Below are positions 1-9,237 of a DNA stretch of 64,000 nt, in pieces; the first letter of the stretch is position 1; the number at the start of each line of letters is the position of its first letter. The position numbers and the translations under genes were made by a program. Origin of the DNA: Herpetosiphon giganteus (GTDB taxonomy: Bacteria; Chloroflexota; Chloroflexia; Chloroflexales; Herpetosiphonaceae); contig NZ_JAFBCZ010000012.1 of assembly GCF_016907925.1 (NCBI RefSeq), positions 100,475 through 164,474 of the forward strand. The letters are read 5' to 3'. The notes below the pieces were generated by a model. It did no database searches. It was given only the letters and a program-made list of their open reading frames with translations, and had not been told where the DNA came from.

Positions 1-1
1 A

Positions 2-490
2 ATTGAGCTGGCCGAAATTGCAGGCTTGTTGCACGACATTGGTAATAGCATTAATCGCAACGATCACGGCCAAACTGGGGCAATTCTGGCCAAAGATATT
101 TTGAGCAGCCTCGCGATGCCAATCGACGAGATCATCACGATTATGGGTGCGATTGGCAATCACGAGGAAGAACGCGGCCATGCGGTTTCAAGCGTGGCGG
201 CGGCGCTGATTTTGGCCGACAAATCCGATGTGCATCGCTCGCGGGTTCAAAACAGCGATCCCACGACCTTTGATATTCATGATCGGGTCAATTATGCAGC
301 GACCAAATCGTTCTTGCGGGTTGATAGCGAGCAACGGCGTGTTACACTGCAATTGACGATCGACACCGAGATGGCCTCGGTGATGGATTATTTTGAGATA
401 TTTCTCTCACGAATGGTAATGTGCCGCAGGGCTGCCGAGTTTCTTGGTAGTCGCTTTGGGCTTTCGATAAACGATGTATCGGTGTTGTAG
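2..490 (+). CDS. HD-domain phosphohydrolase, 3' part (5' end outside the window)
   Basis: The reading frame is open from base 2, so the gene starts before the window. An internal TTG at 26 is not the real start. The visible part opens with the HD signature LLHDIGN, followed about 40 residues later by GNHEEERG, which supplies further metal-binding His/Glu residues. This is the pattern of metal-dependent phosphohydrolases of the HD superfamily. A stretch reading ALILADKSDVHRSRV and the C-terminal part with EIFLSRM and CRRAAEFLG recall a small HD family common in Clostridia and Chloroflexota whose substrate is not known to me. The stop is at 490, about 100 bases before pckA. Confidence 0.75.
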   Translation: MELAEIAGLLHDIGNSINRNDHGQTGAILAKDILSSLAMPIDEIITIMGAIGNHEEERGHAVSSVAAALILADKSDVHRSRVQNSDPTTFDIHDRVNYAATKSFLRVDSEQRRVTLQLTIDTEMASVMDYFEIFLSRMVMCRRAAEFLGSRFGLSINDVSVL

Positions 491-593
491 CTGCTACGCT
501 AGCTGGCTCACCAAGCGCAGGTTAAACGCGCTTGTGCTGGTTGTAGCCGCTACGGCAGTTTAATTTATTTCTCTTTACTAAAGGAGCCATCTC

Positions 594-2174
594 ATGACCG
601 AACGAGCCGTATTAAGTGAAGGCGACACTGTAGGCACTAATTTACATGTCAAGCAAGCCTATCGCAACTTAACGGTGCCGCAATTGGTGGAAGCTGCGCT
701 CAAACGGGGCGAAGCCGTTTTATCGGCTACTGGGGCTGTTGTTGCCACCACGGGCGCACGCACGGGTCGTTCTGCAGATGATAAGTTTGTGGTGGAAACA
801 CCAGCAGCCGCGTCAATGCACTGGACGAAATTCCATAAAGCTATGAAGCCCGAAACCTATGCCACGATCAAGGCCAAGGCGTTGGCGCACATGGCCGAAC
901 GTGAGATGTTTGTTTTAGATGCCAGCGCTGGCGCTGATCCAGCCTATGCGCTGCCAATTCGCGTGGTGACTGAATATGCTTGGCATAATTTGTTCGCCAA
1001 GCAATTGTTCCGCGATGCAATTAGCAACGATCAACAACCACAATGGACGGTGCTCAATTTGCCAAGCCTGAAGCTTGATCCAGCGGTCGATGGCTCGCGC
1101 TCAGAAGTCGCCGCCATGATCAATCTCGATGAAAAATTGATTTTGATCGTTGGCACCGAATACGCTGGCGAGATCAAGAAATCGATCTTTACAGTGCTGA
1201 ACATGGTCTTGCCAAGCCAAAACGTAATGCCAATGCACTGCTCAGCCAATATTGGCAGCAAGGGCGATGTGGCCTTGTTCTTCGGCCTCTCGGGCACTGG
1301 CAAAACCACGCTCTCAGCCGACCCAGAACGGGTGCTGATTGGCGATGATGAGCATGGTTGGAGCGCCAACGGCGTGTTCAACTTTGAAGGCGGCTGCTAT
1401 GCCAAGTGTATCCGCTTGCGCCGCGAATCGGAGCCAGAAATTTTCGATGCAATTCGCTATGGGGCGGTGCTCGAAAACGTGGTGCTCAGCGATAGCCGCG
1501 ATCCCAATTATGATGATGCGTCATTGACCGAAAACACCCGCGCCGCCTATCCCTTGGAATTCATTCCCAACGTCAGCGAAACGGGTATGGGCGGCCAACC
1601 AGAAACGATCATCTTCTTGACCGCTGATGCCTTTGGGGTTTTGCCGCCAATCGCTAAGCTCAGCCCTGAACAAGCGATGTACCACTTCTTGTCGGGCTAT
1701 ACCGCCAAGTTGGCAGGCACCGAAACGGGCGTTGGCTCAGAGCCACAAGCAACGTTTAGCACCTGCTTTGGCGCACCGTTTATGCCATTGCATCCAACCG
1801 TGTACGCCGATTTGCTCGGCCAAAAAATGCGCGAACACAAAGTGCGGGTATTTTTGGTCAACACTGGCTGGACTGGTGGTTCGTTCGGGGTTGGCAAGCG
1901 CATGAGCTTGCGCGATACTCGCACGATGGTGCATGCCGCGTTGGCTGGCAAGCTCGATGATGTGGAAATGTGGCACGATGCTCGTTTCAACCTCGATGTG
2001 CCTGTGGCGATCGAAGGCGTTGATAACAGCGTGCTGCAACCCCGCCAAACTTGGGCCGATGCCAGCGAATACGATCAAGTTGCCGATGACTTGGCCGCGC
2101 GCTTCCGCAAGAACTTCGAGCAATACGCCGAACGCGCTGGCGAAACCGTGGTAAACGCTGGGCCACAAGCGTAG
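594..2174 (+). CDS. pckA: Phosphoenolpyruvate carboxykinase (ATP)
   Basis: Converts oxaloacetate and ATP to phosphoenolpyruvate, CO2 and ADP, the entry step of gluconeogenesis, in the cytoplasm. The 526-residue length is normal for the ATP-dependent family (about 520-540). The P-loop GLSGTGKT starts at residue 231, followed by the acidic GDDEHGW segment near residue 250. The N-terminal part has GARTGRSADDKFVVE and the C-terminal part NTGWTGG, both typical of the family. A strong ribosome binding site, AAAGGAG, lies 8 bases before the ATG. The gene stands alone, convergent with the CHAT/TPR gene, with a nested palindrome between them that may end both transcripts. Pgk and pgi in the same window are steps of the same pathway. 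Confidence 0.97.
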   Translation: MTERAVLSEGDTVGTNLHVKQAYRNLTVPQLVEAALKRGEAVLSATGAVVATTGARTGRSADDKFVVETPAAASMHWTKFHKAMKPETYATIKAKALAHMAEREMFVLDASAGADPAYALPIRVVTEYAWHNLFAKQLFRDAISNDQQPQWTVLNLPSLKLDPAVDGSRSEVAAMINLDEKLILIVGTEYAGEIKKSIFTVLNMVLPSQNVMPMHCSANIGSKGDVALFFGLSGTGKTTLSADPERVLIGDDEHGWSANGVFNFEGGCYAKCIRLRRESEPEIFDAIRYGAVLENVVLSDSRDPNYDDASLTENTRAAYPLEFIPNVSETGMGGQPETIIFLTADAFGVLPPIAKLSPEQAMYHFLSGYTAKLAGTETGVGSEPQATFSTCFGAPFMPLHPTVYADLLGQKMREHKVRVFLVNTGWTGGSFGVGKRMSLRDTRTMVHAALAGKLDDVEMWHDARFNLDVPVAIEGVDNSVLQPRQTWADASEYDQVADDLAARFRKNFEQYAERAGETVVNAGPQA

Positions 2175-2193
2175 GCTCTACAACCAAGTTTTG

Positions 2194-2310
2194 TAACCGC
2201 GAAGAACGCGAAGAGCACGAATGTTAGGTTTAGTGGTTCGCTGACATTTCTCCAATTATCAGAGAACCACTAAATTAGCCTTAGCGTCCTTCGCGTTCTT
2301 CGCGGTTAAA
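2194..2310. repeat. Nested palindromic intergenic element (type R1)
   Basis: Outer arms: TAACCGCGAAGAACGCGAAG at 2194-2213 and its reverse complement near 2288-2308. Inner arms: TTTAGTGGTTC at 2229-2239 and GAACCACTAAA at 2264-2274, both perfect. The whole could fold into one long hairpin. It lies between the convergent pckA and CHAT genes. The outer arm unit recurs at many places in the window, for example near 6492, 6642, 51705, 60910 and 63080. It may serve as a two-way terminator, but no long T run follows it. Confidence 0.75.
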
Positions 2311-2323
2311 TTACCCCTTATCC

Positions 2324-5300
2324 TTATGGCTTTTCTGCCTTTTGACTTTTGCCTTCTGAATTGGCTTCCAGCTCCTCGAGCACCCGTAAGATCAACAATG
2401 CAATCTCTAGGCTTTTTATCTCAGCACATAATGAATTCCAATCGCGCTCGCCTGCCCAGATGCGCTGAATGCTTGCTGGTACTTTGCCCCAATCGCCTTG
2501 CTGCATCTTCGGGAATTCTTGCTCGACCGCAGCTCGCATTTCTTGATTGCCTTGGGTTGCTGTGACAATTGCTGCGATCAATTGCCCAAATTGTTGATCG
2601 ATATGCCAGCGATTGGCGGCATGGGCAGTAAATGCTGTTTGTGCTTGCTGACGATACTCTGCTGCTGTCACTGCTTGGCCTGCTAGATTGGCTAAGTCGG
2701 CAAGGATGCTAAAAGATAACCATAATGAAGCACTATTGGGATCAAGAGTTTGCTTGATTGCCAAGGCTTGTTCAGCATAGGCTTGAGCTTCGACTAAGCG
2801 GCTTGACGGCCATGCTCCAGCTTGGATTTGATTAGCAATCAGATCAGCGAGATTATTGAGTGTTCCCGCCTGATAAAATGCTGGCAGATCAGGGGTTTGT
2901 AATACCCGTTGATACCAGCCCTCAGCCTCGCTTGGCTTGCCTGCTGATTCAGTCACGATTGCCAAATTATTACAGGTTTGCGCTACCCCAATGCTATCGC
3001 GCAAACCTTCGTGGATAGCCAGACTCTGGCGATAATGTTGCTCGGCGTTCGGCCAATCTTGTTGCTCTTCTGCAACTCTGCCCAGTTGATGATAGATCGT
3101 GGCTTCAGCACTTGGCGCGTTCAACTGCTGATAGATCTCTAGGGCTGCATCGTATTTTTGGGTGGCCTCAGCATACTGGCGCTGTTGCAACGCTAATGTC
3201 CCAAGTAACTCTAAATCTACTCCTTGACTATGCAGATCATCAAGTGTTTTATCGATTTCTAGTCCTTGCTCATAACAACGCTTAGCCTCAGTAAATTGGC
3301 CTTGATCGCGGTGGCAATTGGCAAGATCAGTCAATACTGCTGATTTCTGATGAAAATACATCTTGGCATCTGGTTGTTGGATGAGCAACTGTTCAATCAT
3401 AGTTAATGCATGCTGCTGCACCTGCTGGGCTTGAGCCGGTTGGCCTAAGCGCAGTAAACAACGCCCAATTCGCGCAAGGGTTACACAATGCTCATAGGAG
3501 CCACGGCCACACGGCTGATCATCTGGCTGTTGCTCGATCCGCGCTAAAAGTTGCCCAAAGCGTTGGAGCGCTGCATCATAACGACCTTGAGCAAATTCAG
3601 CCTCACCAAGCCCAGTTTCATGTAAAAACTGGGCTTCGGAAAGCTGTTCTTTGATAACCATATGCTGGGCAAGTTGTTGATTGAGCAAATTGCGCTCGCG
3701 CTGCATACCAAAATTGTTATAAAACTTATTTAGGTTATCAGCCATATCTACTGCGGCATCAATCTCCTTTAAGCTTAATAACCCTTGGAGTGCCTTTTGC
3801 AGGTTGGGCAGTTCATAGCGCATCAAGGCTCGAACTGCTTGCGGGGTTTGGCGATCTTGCTCATAACAATATCTTGACAACTGGTAATAACGCACGGCAA
3901 AGCGTTGCTCTAGCTCAGTGCTAGTGGGGTGCTGCTGGCGCAAATAGGGCGTGAGAGTTGGATGAAAGTGCAAAAATGGCACGGTAATATTTTCAATTGC
4001 CACAGGCACAATTAATGCCGCATGCTCTAGGGCGGCGCGGAGTTGCTGCCATTGCTCGGCAGGAATCTCCGTAATAACAAGCAAATTTTCTTCTAACGTA
4101 CCGCCTTCAAAGGGCGTGAGCATTGCTAGCCACTTACGCTGTTCCGAGCTGAGGCGTTGTAGCGAGTAGGTTAGCGAGGCTTCGAGCGAGCTATGGCGCG
4201 GGGTCGGGCTGTTTTCATCGGTGAATTGGGCCAAGGCGCTGCTATAGTCGCTCAGCAGTTGCTCGATGCTCAAGTTGGGGTCGCGCAAGGCGCGTAGGGT
4301 CAAGCCCATCGCCAAGGGGTGATGATCGAGCCGTGCCAATAGGCTGCTTAGTTGCAATTTTGGCGCACGCCGCCGATCAATCGCCAAATCATCGAGCAAG
4401 GCCGTGGCAAAGCTGTAGGCTGAGGGTGCATCCAAGCCGCGCATGGCAATCAGGCTGGTGTATTGGCCTTGCTGCAAGCGGCTATCACGCAAATCATAAT
4501 CGCGGCAGGTCAAAATGATGCCTGCGCCTGCTTGCCGCAAGCCCAGCACACAATCCCACAAGGCTTGGCGTTCTTGGGCTTCCAACACATTTAGCTCAAC
4601 ATTACCCGCGTTGGGCAAAATGCTCTCCAAATTATCAGCGATAATTAGCAATGGCTTGTTGCGTAGGTGCGGCTTGAAGCGCTTTAAGGCTGCTTGTAAA
4701 TCGTGCGAATCGGTTTCGGGCAACTCATAATGGCGAGCAATCGCGCTGAGCAGGGCAATTTGGTTGCCGCCATGTTCAAACGAGAGCAGCAACGCGCCTT
4801 GATAGAGCTTGGTTTGGGTGAGCCAAGCGGCAGCTTCGCTGGCAAGGCGGGTTTTGCCAATGCCGCCAAAGCCATACAACAAGGCGATTTTGCCTTTCAG
4901 CAAAGCCCGTTCAAGCTGCAAAAGCTCTTTGGCGCGGCCAACAAACGGGCGTTGATGCGGGTTCTCAACAAAGCCCGAAAGCTTGGTCGGCTTGGGGCGC
5001 GGCGGCTTGCCGGTTGGGGTGAGATTGATCGCTGCTTGCTGATAAAAATGCGGCATCCACCAATCGGCTAAGCTAATTGGATCGGCGGTTTGCTCGGCAT
5101 TGCGGGCGAGGTGCAGGCGCACGGGCTGACTTTGCAAGGCTTGGCGGGCGCGCTCCAAGGCTACAGGTACCGAATCACCTTTGGCGATCAAGCCATAGAA
5201 TTCGCCAAAAAAGATCGCTGTCGTGATGGGCAGCACGCTAGCGCTCATGGCCACCACCGCTGGCACGCCTGCCGTCAACAACTGGGTTGCTACGCTGCTC

Positions 5301-6250
5301 AACGCCTGTTGCTTTTGATACTCGGCATCGTCGCTTGCACTCGTATCCATCACACTGGTTTGGCAGGCATCCAACAGCACCAAACGCACCCCTGCGCCAT
5401 TCAACAACTCGGCAAAGCGCCGAGCCTCAACCGTATCAACCTGATAATCGGCTTTTTCAAACGATAAAACCCCTTGCGGCACGTTGGCTGATTTATAGAG
5501 CGTGCTGGTTGGCTGCATTTTGGGAAAGCCGCCATGACCATCGAAATGCAGAATATGTACGGGCTTGCTAGCATCTTGCAGGCGACGCGCCAGTTGATCA
5601 TAGGTTGGCGGGCGCAAAAACTCCAACTCGATCATGCCAGGCTTGAGTTTTTCAGTTTGTTCTAATTGCTGCAATTGCTCAAAAATCGTCTGGGCTGATG
5701 TTCGTGGATCAAGAAACCCTTGATCATCAGGCCGTGCCACAACCACCAGCACTCGCAAAGGCATGGCAAATTCATCGACAATTGATTCTTCTTCTGCGAT
5801 CGTAGGAATGGTTCGATAGATCGCAACTGGGCTGCGCCGCCGTTGGTTCAAAAAGCCAAAATCATCGTGTAGCAATTCCCATGGCACGCTCAACACGGCG
5901 GGAATCACGCTTAAAATTTGCAAGGTTGGCACACCAGCATCAACCTGCATCCACTCAGCATAAATTTTGGCAGCGTTGGCACTTGATTCAAAAATTGCGG
6001 CAAAGAGCGCCTTGCCAACTGTGGCTAAATCGGCTTCAACTCGTGCGGCGCGTTCGCGAAACTCCAGAAATGGCCATTTCAGGTATTCTTCAAAATACCA
6101 TTGAAAATCGGCGCGTTGCTGTTTGGTTGGTAGCTCAGGCAACGTGCCGTTGGCAGTCAGTTGATTGAAGCGCAACGTCCATTGGGCTAAATCGGGCGAA
6201 TCAGGGGCGGCAGCGGTACATTCGAGGGTGAGGATGTTTGGTTGGCTCAT
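2324..6250 (-). CDS. CHAT protease-STAND NTPase-TPR protein
   Basis: A 1308-residue multidomain protein. An N-terminal CHAT (caspase-like) domain covers about residues 70-390, with the catalytic dyad visible as His239 in DGHGG and Cys296 in LLDACQTS. A STAND/NB-ARC-type ATPase follows, with P-loop GFGGIGKT (Lys466) and the Walker B-like LLIIADN near residue 525. A helical region and then tetratricopeptide repeats run over roughly residues 870-1130. Start chosen because GAGGAG lies 9 bases before the ATG. Such proteins are signal-triggered proteases in bacterial immunity or cell-death circuits by family analogy. No gasdermin, toxin or CRISPR gene is adjacent, so the substrate is unknown. The last dozen or so codons appear to come from a dispersed intergenic repeat. 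Confidence 0.85.
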   Translation of the reverse strand: MSQPNILTLECTAAAPDSPDLAQWTLRFNQLTANGTLPELPTKQQRADFQWYFEEYLKWPFLEFRERAARVEADLATVGKALFAAIFESSANAAKIYAEWMQVDAGVPTLQILSVIPAVLSVPWELLHDDFGFLNQRRRSPVAIYRTIPTIAEEESIVDEFAMPLRVLVVVARPDDQGFLDPRTSAQTIFEQLQQLEQTEKLKPGMIELEFLRPPTYDQLARRLQDASKPVHILHFDGHGGFPKMQPTSTLYKSANVPQGVLSFEKADYQVDTVEARRFAELLNGAGVRLVLLDACQTSVMDTSASDDAEYQKQQALSSVATQLLTAGVPAVVAMSASVLPITTAIFFGEFYGLIAKGDSVPVALERARQALQSQPVRLHLARNAEQTADPISLADWWMPHFYQQAAINLTPTGKPPRPKPTKLSGFVENPHQRPFVGRAKELLQLERALLKGKIALLYGFGGIGKTRLASEAAAWLTQTKLYQGALLLSFEHGGNQIALLSAIARHYELPETDSHDLQAALKRFKPHLRNKPLLIIADNLESILPNAGNVELNVLEAQERQALWDCVLGLRQAGAGIILTCRDYDLRDSRLQQGQYTSLIAMRGLDAPSAYSFATALLDDLAIDRRRAPKLQLSSLLARLDHHPLAMGLTLRALRDPNLSIEQLLSDYSSALAQFTDENSPTPRHSSLEASLTYSLQRLSSEQRKWLAMLTPFEGGTLEENLLVITEIPAEQWQQLRAALEHAALIVPVAIENITVPFLHFHPTLTPYLRQQHPTSTELEQRFAVRYYQLSRYCYEQDRQTPQAVRALMRYELPNLQKALQGLLSLKEIDAAVDMADNLNKFYNNFGMQRERNLLNQQLAQHMVIKEQLSEAQFLHETGLGEAEFAQGRYDAALQRFGQLLARIEQQPDDQPCGRGSYEHCVTLARIGRCLLRLGQPAQAQQVQQHALTMIEQLLIQQPDAKMYFHQKSAVLTDLANCHRDQGQFTEAKRCYEQGLEIDKTLDDLHSQGVDLELLGTLALQQRQYAEATQKYDAALEIYQQLNAPSAEATIYHQLGRVAEEQQDWPNAEQHYRQSLAIHEGLRDSIGVAQTCNNLAIVTESAGKPSEAEGWYQRVLQTPDLPAFYQAGTLNNLADLIANQIQAGAWPSSRLVEAQAYAEQALAIKQTLDPNSASLWLSFSILADLANLAGQAVTAAEYRQQAQTAFTAHAANRWHIDQQFGQLIAAIVTATQGNQEMRAAVEQEFPKMQQGDWGKVPASIQRIWAGERDWNSLCAEIKSLEIALLILRVLEELEANSEGKSQKAEKP
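2328..2362. repeat. Dispersed repeat (type R4) reaching into the CHAT gene 3' end
   Basis: The segment around TTTTGACTTTTGCCTTCTG is the reverse complement of the 'AAAAGTCAAAAG / CAGAAGGCAAAAG' repeats near 51626-51656, 60830-60880 and 62770-62812. Here it encodes the C-terminal residues EGKSQKAEKP of the CHAT protein. Confidence 0.6.
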
Positions 6251-6754
6251 AGGGTGGCTCCTCGGCTAGCAACACAGCCTTATCCTATCATGGCCTAACC
6301 GCGAATGGTAGCCTACGAGCAGCACAAGTTTTGATCCACGATACCTGAAATAGCAGTTTAACGCAGAGGCGCAGAGAAACGATGTTTTGGTAGTGAGCAC
6401 AACAGCATTTTGTTAAATGCAACGTGCTGTTCTGCTGCTCAACAAACAATGCTTTGCGCCTCTGCGTTAAACTTTCGCAAATCTTCGGGTAGCTTCGCGT
6501 TCTTCGCGGTTACGAAATACGTTTTGATCCACGAAGGACACGAAGAGCACGAAAAATAAGGCTCTAGGCTCTCGGCTATCGGAACAAGTGTTGGTATTTG
6601 CAAGCAATCTCCGAAAGCCCAAAGCCAATAGCCCTTCGGGTAGCTTCGCGTTCTTCGCGGTTAAAAATAACATTCCTTGCCCCTTGCCCCTGAATCCTGA
6701 CCCCTCATTCAGACACTCCTTGCACAAGCCTCGATCTTCTCGGATAATGCTGCT
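6251..6754. repeat. Intergenic mosaic of short repeats, no gene
   Basis: About 500 bases between divergent genes. 6356-6380 and 6451-6474 are inverted copies of GTTTAACGCAGAGGCGCAG (type R5), with further inverted pairing inside. 6483-6511 and 6633-6661 are direct copies of CTTCGGGTAGCTTCGCG plus the R1 unit. 6522-6558 holds a GATCCACGAAGGACACGAAG unit. 6562-6631 is a GGCTCT...AATAGCC inverted-repeat element (type R6) closely matched at 45650-45732. Any promoter for the divergent genes must lie near the ends. An open frame on the minus strand here has no family features. Confidence 0.7.
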
Positions 6755-7501
6755 ATGCAAACAGTTATTCTCGATCAGCAACAATTGAATTCGCACTATG
6801 GCTTGCTGACTGTGGCCTCGCCGCAACTTGCCAGCGCGCAGCCAGGCCAATGGGCAATGCTGCATCACGGCTTGGGCAACGACCCATTCTTGCGTAGCCG
6901 CGCTTGGATTATTGCGACCAATCGTAGTAGCACCGCTACTTTGGCCTTGGATTTGCACGACCCACTCTTGGCGACGATTGCGCGTATGCCCAAATCCAGC
7001 GAGCTTGATGTGCTTGGGCCGTTGGGTCGACCGCTGAGCAGCGATGGCCAAAAAGCAACGTTGCTGATTGCTGAGGGCAATGCAATCTATAGCATGTTGT
7101 TCTATGCCCAACGCATTAGCGAAACCGGCGCGCCTGTGCTGTTGCTGGCCAGCGCCAGCGACGAGTTGCGCGTGCCGCCATTTGTGCTACCAGCAGAGAT
7201 TGAATATTTGGCAACCAGCGACGATGTGCTTGATTTGCTGGAAAGTAGCGGCAAACTTGATTCGCCGTTGGTTTGGGCCAATCGCTTGTTAGCTGCAGGC
7301 AGTGTCGATTTGGCGAATCGGTTGAGCCAACGCATTCGCCGCGAGCGCTATGCTTGGCAACAAGGCTTTGCCGCATTTATCGTCGATCAGCCCTACCCGT
7401 GCGGAATTGGCATGTGTGGCGCGTGTTGGCAAAATACTCGCCAGCAGCCAAAATTGTTGTGTAGCCATGGCCCAGCGCTTGATCTGCGCGAATTGATCTA
7501 A
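6755..7501 (+). CDS. PyrK-like iron-sulfur flavoprotein (electron transfer subunit)
   Basis: A 248-residue protein resembling the electron-transfer subunit of class 1B dihydroorotate dehydrogenase. The N-terminal half shows the ferredoxin-reductase-like PGQW segment and a VLGPLGRPL motif. The C-terminus carries a [2Fe-2S] motif with Cys216, Cys221, Cys224 and Cys236, in the order C-x4-C-x2-C-x11-C typical of PyrK. The family passes electrons between NAD(P)H and a partner flavoenzyme through FAD and the cluster. No pyrD gene is adjacent, so the partner is not evident and the role in pyrimidine synthesis is an inference. No clear ribosome binding site precedes the ATG. The dehydrogenase gene follows after about 80 bases. 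Confidence 0.75.
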   Translation: MQTVILDQQQLNSHYGLLTVASPQLASAQPGQWAMLHHGLGNDPFLRSRAWIIATNRSSTATLALDLHDPLLATIARMPKSSELDVLGPLGRPLSSDGQKATLLIAEGNAIYSMLFYAQRISETGAPVLLLASASDELRVPPFVLPAEIEYLATSDDVLDLLESSGKLDSPLVWANRLLAAGSVDLANRLSQRIRRERYAWQQGFAAFIVDQPYPCGIGMCGACWQNTRQQPKLLCSHGPALDLRELI

Positions 7502-7579
7502 CTTAATCGGCATAATTTCGGATAAAATATTGATAACCTGATCCAAATAAGCAATGGCGCTTATCGCTAGGAGATGTAC

Positions 7580-9133
7580 ATGTTACCCGATTACCGCCCC
7601 GAACCGTTTGTCGATTTCAGTGTCAAGGCCAATGCCGATGCCATGCGCACGGCGCTTAGTAAAGTTGGCGATGAATTAGGCCGGACGTATCCGCTGCTCA
7701 TTGGTAGCGAACATATCGAATTGGCCGACACCTTCGATTCACTGAATCCGGCCAAGCCAAGCCAAGTTGTTGGCAGTTTTGCCAAGGCAACGGTTGAGCA
7801 TGCCAATCAAGCGGTCGAAGTTGCCGCCACAGCTTTTGAAACATGGCGCAACGTTGCGGCAGAAGAACGCGCTCGCTATTTGTTCCGCGCTGCGGCTGTG
7901 ATGCGCCGCCGTAAGTTTGAATTTATGGCATGGTTAGTTTACGAAGTGAGCAAAAGTTGGGCTGAGGCCGATGCTGATGTGGCCGAAGCAATCGACTTTA
8001 TGGAATATTATGGTCGTCAAGCGATTAAGTTTGGTGGCCCGCAACCTGTCGTTGCCTACAACGGCGAAGAAAACGAACTCCGCTATATCCCGCTCGGCGT
8101 GACCGTGGTTATTCCACCATGGAACTTTGCCTTGGCGATTATGGTTGGTATGACGACCGCCGCGATTGCTGCTGGCAATACGGTTGTGCTGAAACCTGCC
8201 TCGGCCTCGCCAGCAATTGCCGCGCAATTTGTGCGCTTGTTGGTCGAAGAAGCTGGCTTGCCCGATGGCGTGGTCAACTTCGTGCCTGGCTCGGGCGGCG
8301 CAATGGGCGATGCCTTGGTTGATCACGCCAAAACCCGCGTGATTGCCTTCACTGGCTCGAAAGAAATTGGCCTACGGATTTTCGAACGCTCAGCGAAATT
8401 GCAACCAGGCCAAATCTGGCTCAAACGCACAATCTTAGAAATGGGTGGCAAAGATGGGATTGTGGTTGATGAAACCGCCGATCTCGATGCTGCCGCCGAT
8501 GCTATTGTGGCCTCGGCCTTTGGCTTCCAAGGCCAAAAATGTTCGGCCTGTTCGCGGGCGATTATCGTCGAGAGCGTGTATGATTCAGTCTTGAAGAAGG
8601 TTGTTGAGCGCACCAAGAAACTGACCATGGGCGATCCGACCGATCCCAAGCAGCACATGGGCGCTGTGGTCGACCAAAAAGCCTTCGATAAGATTCGCGA
8701 ATACATTGAAATTGGCAAGGGCGAAGGTCGCTTGATGCTCGGCGGCGAAACTGGCGATGCAGCAGATGGCTATTTCATTCCGCCAACAATTATTGCTGAT
8801 ATTGCTCCCGAAGCTCGGCTTTCGTTGGAAGAAATTTTCGGGCCGGTGTTGGCGTTTATCAAAGCTAACGACTGGAAGCATGCACTGCAAATTGCCAATA
8901 ACACCGAATATGGCCTGACTGGCGCAGTATTCAGCCGCTCCCGCGAACGGCTGGAAGAAGCTCGCCGCGATTTCCATGTTGGCAACTTGTATTTCAACCG
9001 CAAGTGTACTGGCGCGTTGGTTGGGGTGCAACCGTTTGGTGGCTTCAACATGAGCGGCACCGACTCCAAAGCGGGCGGCCCCGATTACCTCTTGTTGTTC
9101 ACCCAAGCCAAAACGATCACCGATCGCTTCTAA
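7580..9133 (+). CDS. L-glutamate gamma-semialdehyde dehydrogenase (RocA/PruA type)
   Basis: Oxidises glutamate 5-semialdehyde (from pyrroline-5-carboxylate) to glutamate with NAD+, the last step of proline and arginine breakdown. The length of 517 residues matches the stand-alone RocA-type enzyme, not the long bifunctional PutA. Catalytic Glu287 lies in LEMGGKD and nucleophile Cys321 in [18 protein letters not shown] and FTGSKEIG are cofactor-binding motifs. I chose the second ATG at 7580: AGGAG ends directly at the first ATG (7574) but is 6 bases from the second. A strong hairpin follows the stop codon. Confidence 0.9.
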   Translation: MLPDYRPEPFVDFSVKANADAMRTALSKVGDELGRTYPLLIGSEHIELADTFDSLNPAKPSQVVGSFAKATVEHANQAVEVAATAFETWRNVAAEERARYLFRAAAVMRRRKFEFMAWLVYEVSKSWAEADADVAEAIDFMEYYGRQAIKFGGPQPVVAYNGEENELRYIPLGVTVVIPPWNFALAIMVGMTTAAIAAGNTVVLKPASASPAIAAQFVRLLVEEAGLPDGVVNFVPGSGGAMGDALVDHAKTRVIAFTGSKEIGLRIFERSAKLQPGQIWLKRTILEMGGKDGIVVDETADLDAAADAIVASAFGFQGQKCSACSRAIIVESVYDSVLKKVVERTKKLTMGDPTDPKQHMGAVVDQKAFDKIREYIEIGKGEGRLMLGGETGDAADGYFIPPTIIADIAPEARLSLEEIFGPVLAFIKANDWKHALQIANNTEYGLTGAVFSRSRERLEEARRDFHVGNLYFNRKCTGALVGVQPFGGFNMSGTDSKAGGPDYLLLFTQAKTITDRF

Positions 9134-9140
9134 AAAAAGT

Positions 9141-9176
9141 GGGATGCAGCATGGTATTAACTCCATGCTGCATCCC
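9141..9176. terminator. Hairpin between convergent genes
   Basis: Perfect 14-bp stem: GGGATGCAGCATGG at 9141-9154 and its complement at 9163-9176, with an 8-base loop. Seven A residues at 9132-9138 make a T run on the minus strand after the hairpin, so it should stop minus-strand transcription well. It may also end the plus-strand dehydrogenase transcript. Confidence 0.7.
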
Positions 9177-9185
9177 GTAAACAAT

Positions 9186-9208
9186 AAAAAAGCCCGATGG
9201 GTATCGGG
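9186..9208 (-). terminator. Rho-independent terminator of the response regulator gene
   Basis: On the minus strand a CCCGAT / ATCGGG stem (9193-9198 with 9203-9208, 4-base loop) is followed by GC and six T residues (9186-9191). It lies about 30 bases after the response regulator stop. Confidence 0.8.
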
Positions 9209-9237
9209 TTGGCATCCTCACCAGATCAAACTTCTTG

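Noticed and set aside
491..593. Riboswitch or attenuator before pckA
   Set aside because: Only a short CAAGCGC/GCGCTTG stem and an imperfect GTTGTAGC repeat are present. No known riboswitch core or T run can be made out.
6467..7111. Minus-strand open frame of 214 codons opposite the PyrK-like gene
   Set aside because: It starts inside the iron-sulfur protein gene, ends in intergenic repeats, and shows no domain or ribosome binding site.
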